From JBNJGT01 sp046496745 (GTDB taxonomy: Archaea > Nanobdellota > Nanobdellia > Woesearchaeales > JACJVW01): a stretch of 15,972 nt of DNA. The DNA is taken from positions 1-15,972 of the forward strand of contig JAWOGQ010000016.1 in the NCBI GenBank assembly GCA_046496745.1, given 5' to 3'. A program made the position numbers and the translations under genes. Of the stretch, positions 15,176 to 15,972 are shown piece by piece. Numbering within the stretch: the first letter of the stretch is position 1; every line of letters starts with the position of its first letter. A model generated the notes under the pieces. That model saw only the letters and a program-made list of their open reading frames with translations, was not told the DNA's origin and did not search any database.

Positions 15176-15972
15176 ATGGATAGTTTTGCCTTAAAGCAGG
15201 AAGAACATAAAAGAATAAAGTCTGAAAATGTTGAGAGGCATGAATATGGTTCTACTATCTTCCACGCTTTTGAGAAGTACTGGCGGTTCTATGATAGTAT
15301 AAGAAGCAAAATCTTTCAGGCAAAAAAGGCTGATGAGAGATTGTATGATGATTGTGAATTCTTAGAGGAGGAAGAGTTGAGGCCCTCCAGTCGGATTGAC
15401 ACAATCTTTGAAGAAAGCTCCTCTGAAAAGTTTGGGCCACGCGTGGATAATCTCAAAGAACAGGTCAGTATCCTGGAGCAGATTGTCAAGAACAGTAGCG
15501 AGGTATTCGATAACCTGGAATTTTATCCTTCTTGGGTATGGAACCTTGAAGAAGAAATCTTAAAGGGCCACAGTGATAATTACAAATTGGAGACAGAAAA
15601 TTCTAACTTAAAGTCAGAGAAAGAAGCACTTGAGAAAACCATTGAAAGATTGGAATCAGACAATTCCTTGCTTGACCAGAAAGTGAAGACCTATGAGAAT
15701 GACCTTCAGGAGCTTCAGGGAAGATTTGAAAAGACTGCAGCTTACCTTGAGAAAGTGGCTCATGAGAAAGAATCCTGGAAGAATCAATATCAGGAGATTC
15801 AGGATCAGTTAAGAGATCAGGAAAGAGACTACCAGGATCTTACAGAAAGGATTGGATATTTTGAATCCGCCTTTCAGGACCTTGAAAGAACAGGTAAGAA
15901 TGTCAGGGATATCCCTGGTTACATCTCAAGCCTGGAGTCTGAATTGAAAGCTCAAAAAGAAGAATACAAGAC
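15176..15972 (+). CDS. Coiled-coil protein, 3'-truncated by window edge (at least 265 aa)
   Basis: The frame opens with ATG at 15176 (MDSFALKQEEHKRIKSENVE) and stays open to the last base, so the gene continues beyond the window. Residues 1-110 are mixed and probably globular or helical, with several aromatics (HAFEKYWRFYDSIRSKIF; FYPSWVWNLEEEIL around 115-130). From about residue 130 onward the sequence is heptad-like coiled coil (KLETENSNLKSEKEALEKTI and onward). It has no signal peptide, no membrane helix and few sequons, so it is cytoplasmic. It is divergent from the NMD3-like gene and shares a 97-base intergenic region with it. I do not recognise the family. It is the fourth coiled-coil protein in about 7 kb. 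Confidence 0.88.
   Translation, partial: MDSFALKQEEHKRIKSENVERHEYGSTIFHAFEKYWRFYDSIRSKIFQAKKADERLYDDCEFLEEEELRPSSRIDTIFEESSSEKFGPRVDNLKEQVSILEQIVKNSSEVFDNLEFYPSWVWNLEEEILKGHSDNYKLETENSNLKSEKEALEKTIERLESDNSLLDQKVKTYENDLQELQGRFEKTAAYLEKVAHEKESWKNQYQEIQDQLRDQERDYQDLTERIGYFESAFQDLERTGKNVRDIPGYISSLESELKAQKEEYK

Noticed and set aside
1..15972. CRISPR array, tRNA or rRNA genes
   Set aside because: No regularly spaced repeats and no cloverleaf or rRNA-like sequence were recognised on either strand by eye.

Overview
The window looks like a chromosomal segment of an archaeon, probably a DPANN lineage such as Woesearchaeota (the phylum is inference; archaeal origin is much firmer). Archaeal indicators are a DUF460 RNase H-like protein, an NMD3-type protein, pilin-like N-termini of the archaeal kind, very dense N-glycosylation sequons (N-x-S/T) in the exported proteins, and TATA-box promoters placed so that transcripts would start at or just before the ATG. 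Base composition is moderately AT-rich. I saw no tRNA, rRNA, CRISPR array, insertion sequence or integrase.

Region A (1-8719) is a tightly overlapping plus-strand cluster for cell-surface proteins. It holds the 3' part of a large VWA-containing protein (its 5' end is outside the window), a 311-residue type IV pilin-like protein whose ATG overlaps the preceding stop, and a 1718-residue paralogue of the first protein whose start overlaps the pilin-like gene by 20 bases. In the 1718-residue protein a von Willebrand factor A domain is split. The MIDAS DxSGS motif and Thr lie near residues 414-511, but the third MIDAS Asp is at residue 1338. About 790 residues of beta-sandwich, probably carbohydrate-binding, modules are inserted between the two halves. 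The first protein has the same second half, preceded by different modules. This resembles an adhesin whose binding arms are displayed from a VWA core and delivered or anchored with pilin-like subunits.

The intergenic stretch 8720-8888 holds hairpins, a possible terminator, an 11-bp direct repeat and the promoter for the next gene.

Region B (8889-15972) is a run of mostly cytoplasmic proteins, four of them coiled-coil: a winged-helix plus coiled-coil protein (390 aa), a giant coiled-coil protein (1126 aa) with an internal duplication and a TPR-like C-terminus, a DUF460 RNase H-like protein (366 aa), a minus-strand NMD3-like protein without a zinc-binding N-terminus (147 aa), and a further coiled-coil protein cut off by the window end. 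Genes 4-6 each have their own candidate TATA element. The DUF460 and NMD3-like genes converge with a 19-bp overlap, and the NMD3-like gene and the last coiled-coil gene diverge from a 97-bp promoter region.

Region A would act outside the cell in adhesion, while region B would act inside. No sequence evidence links the two functionally beyond adjacency and shared orientation.
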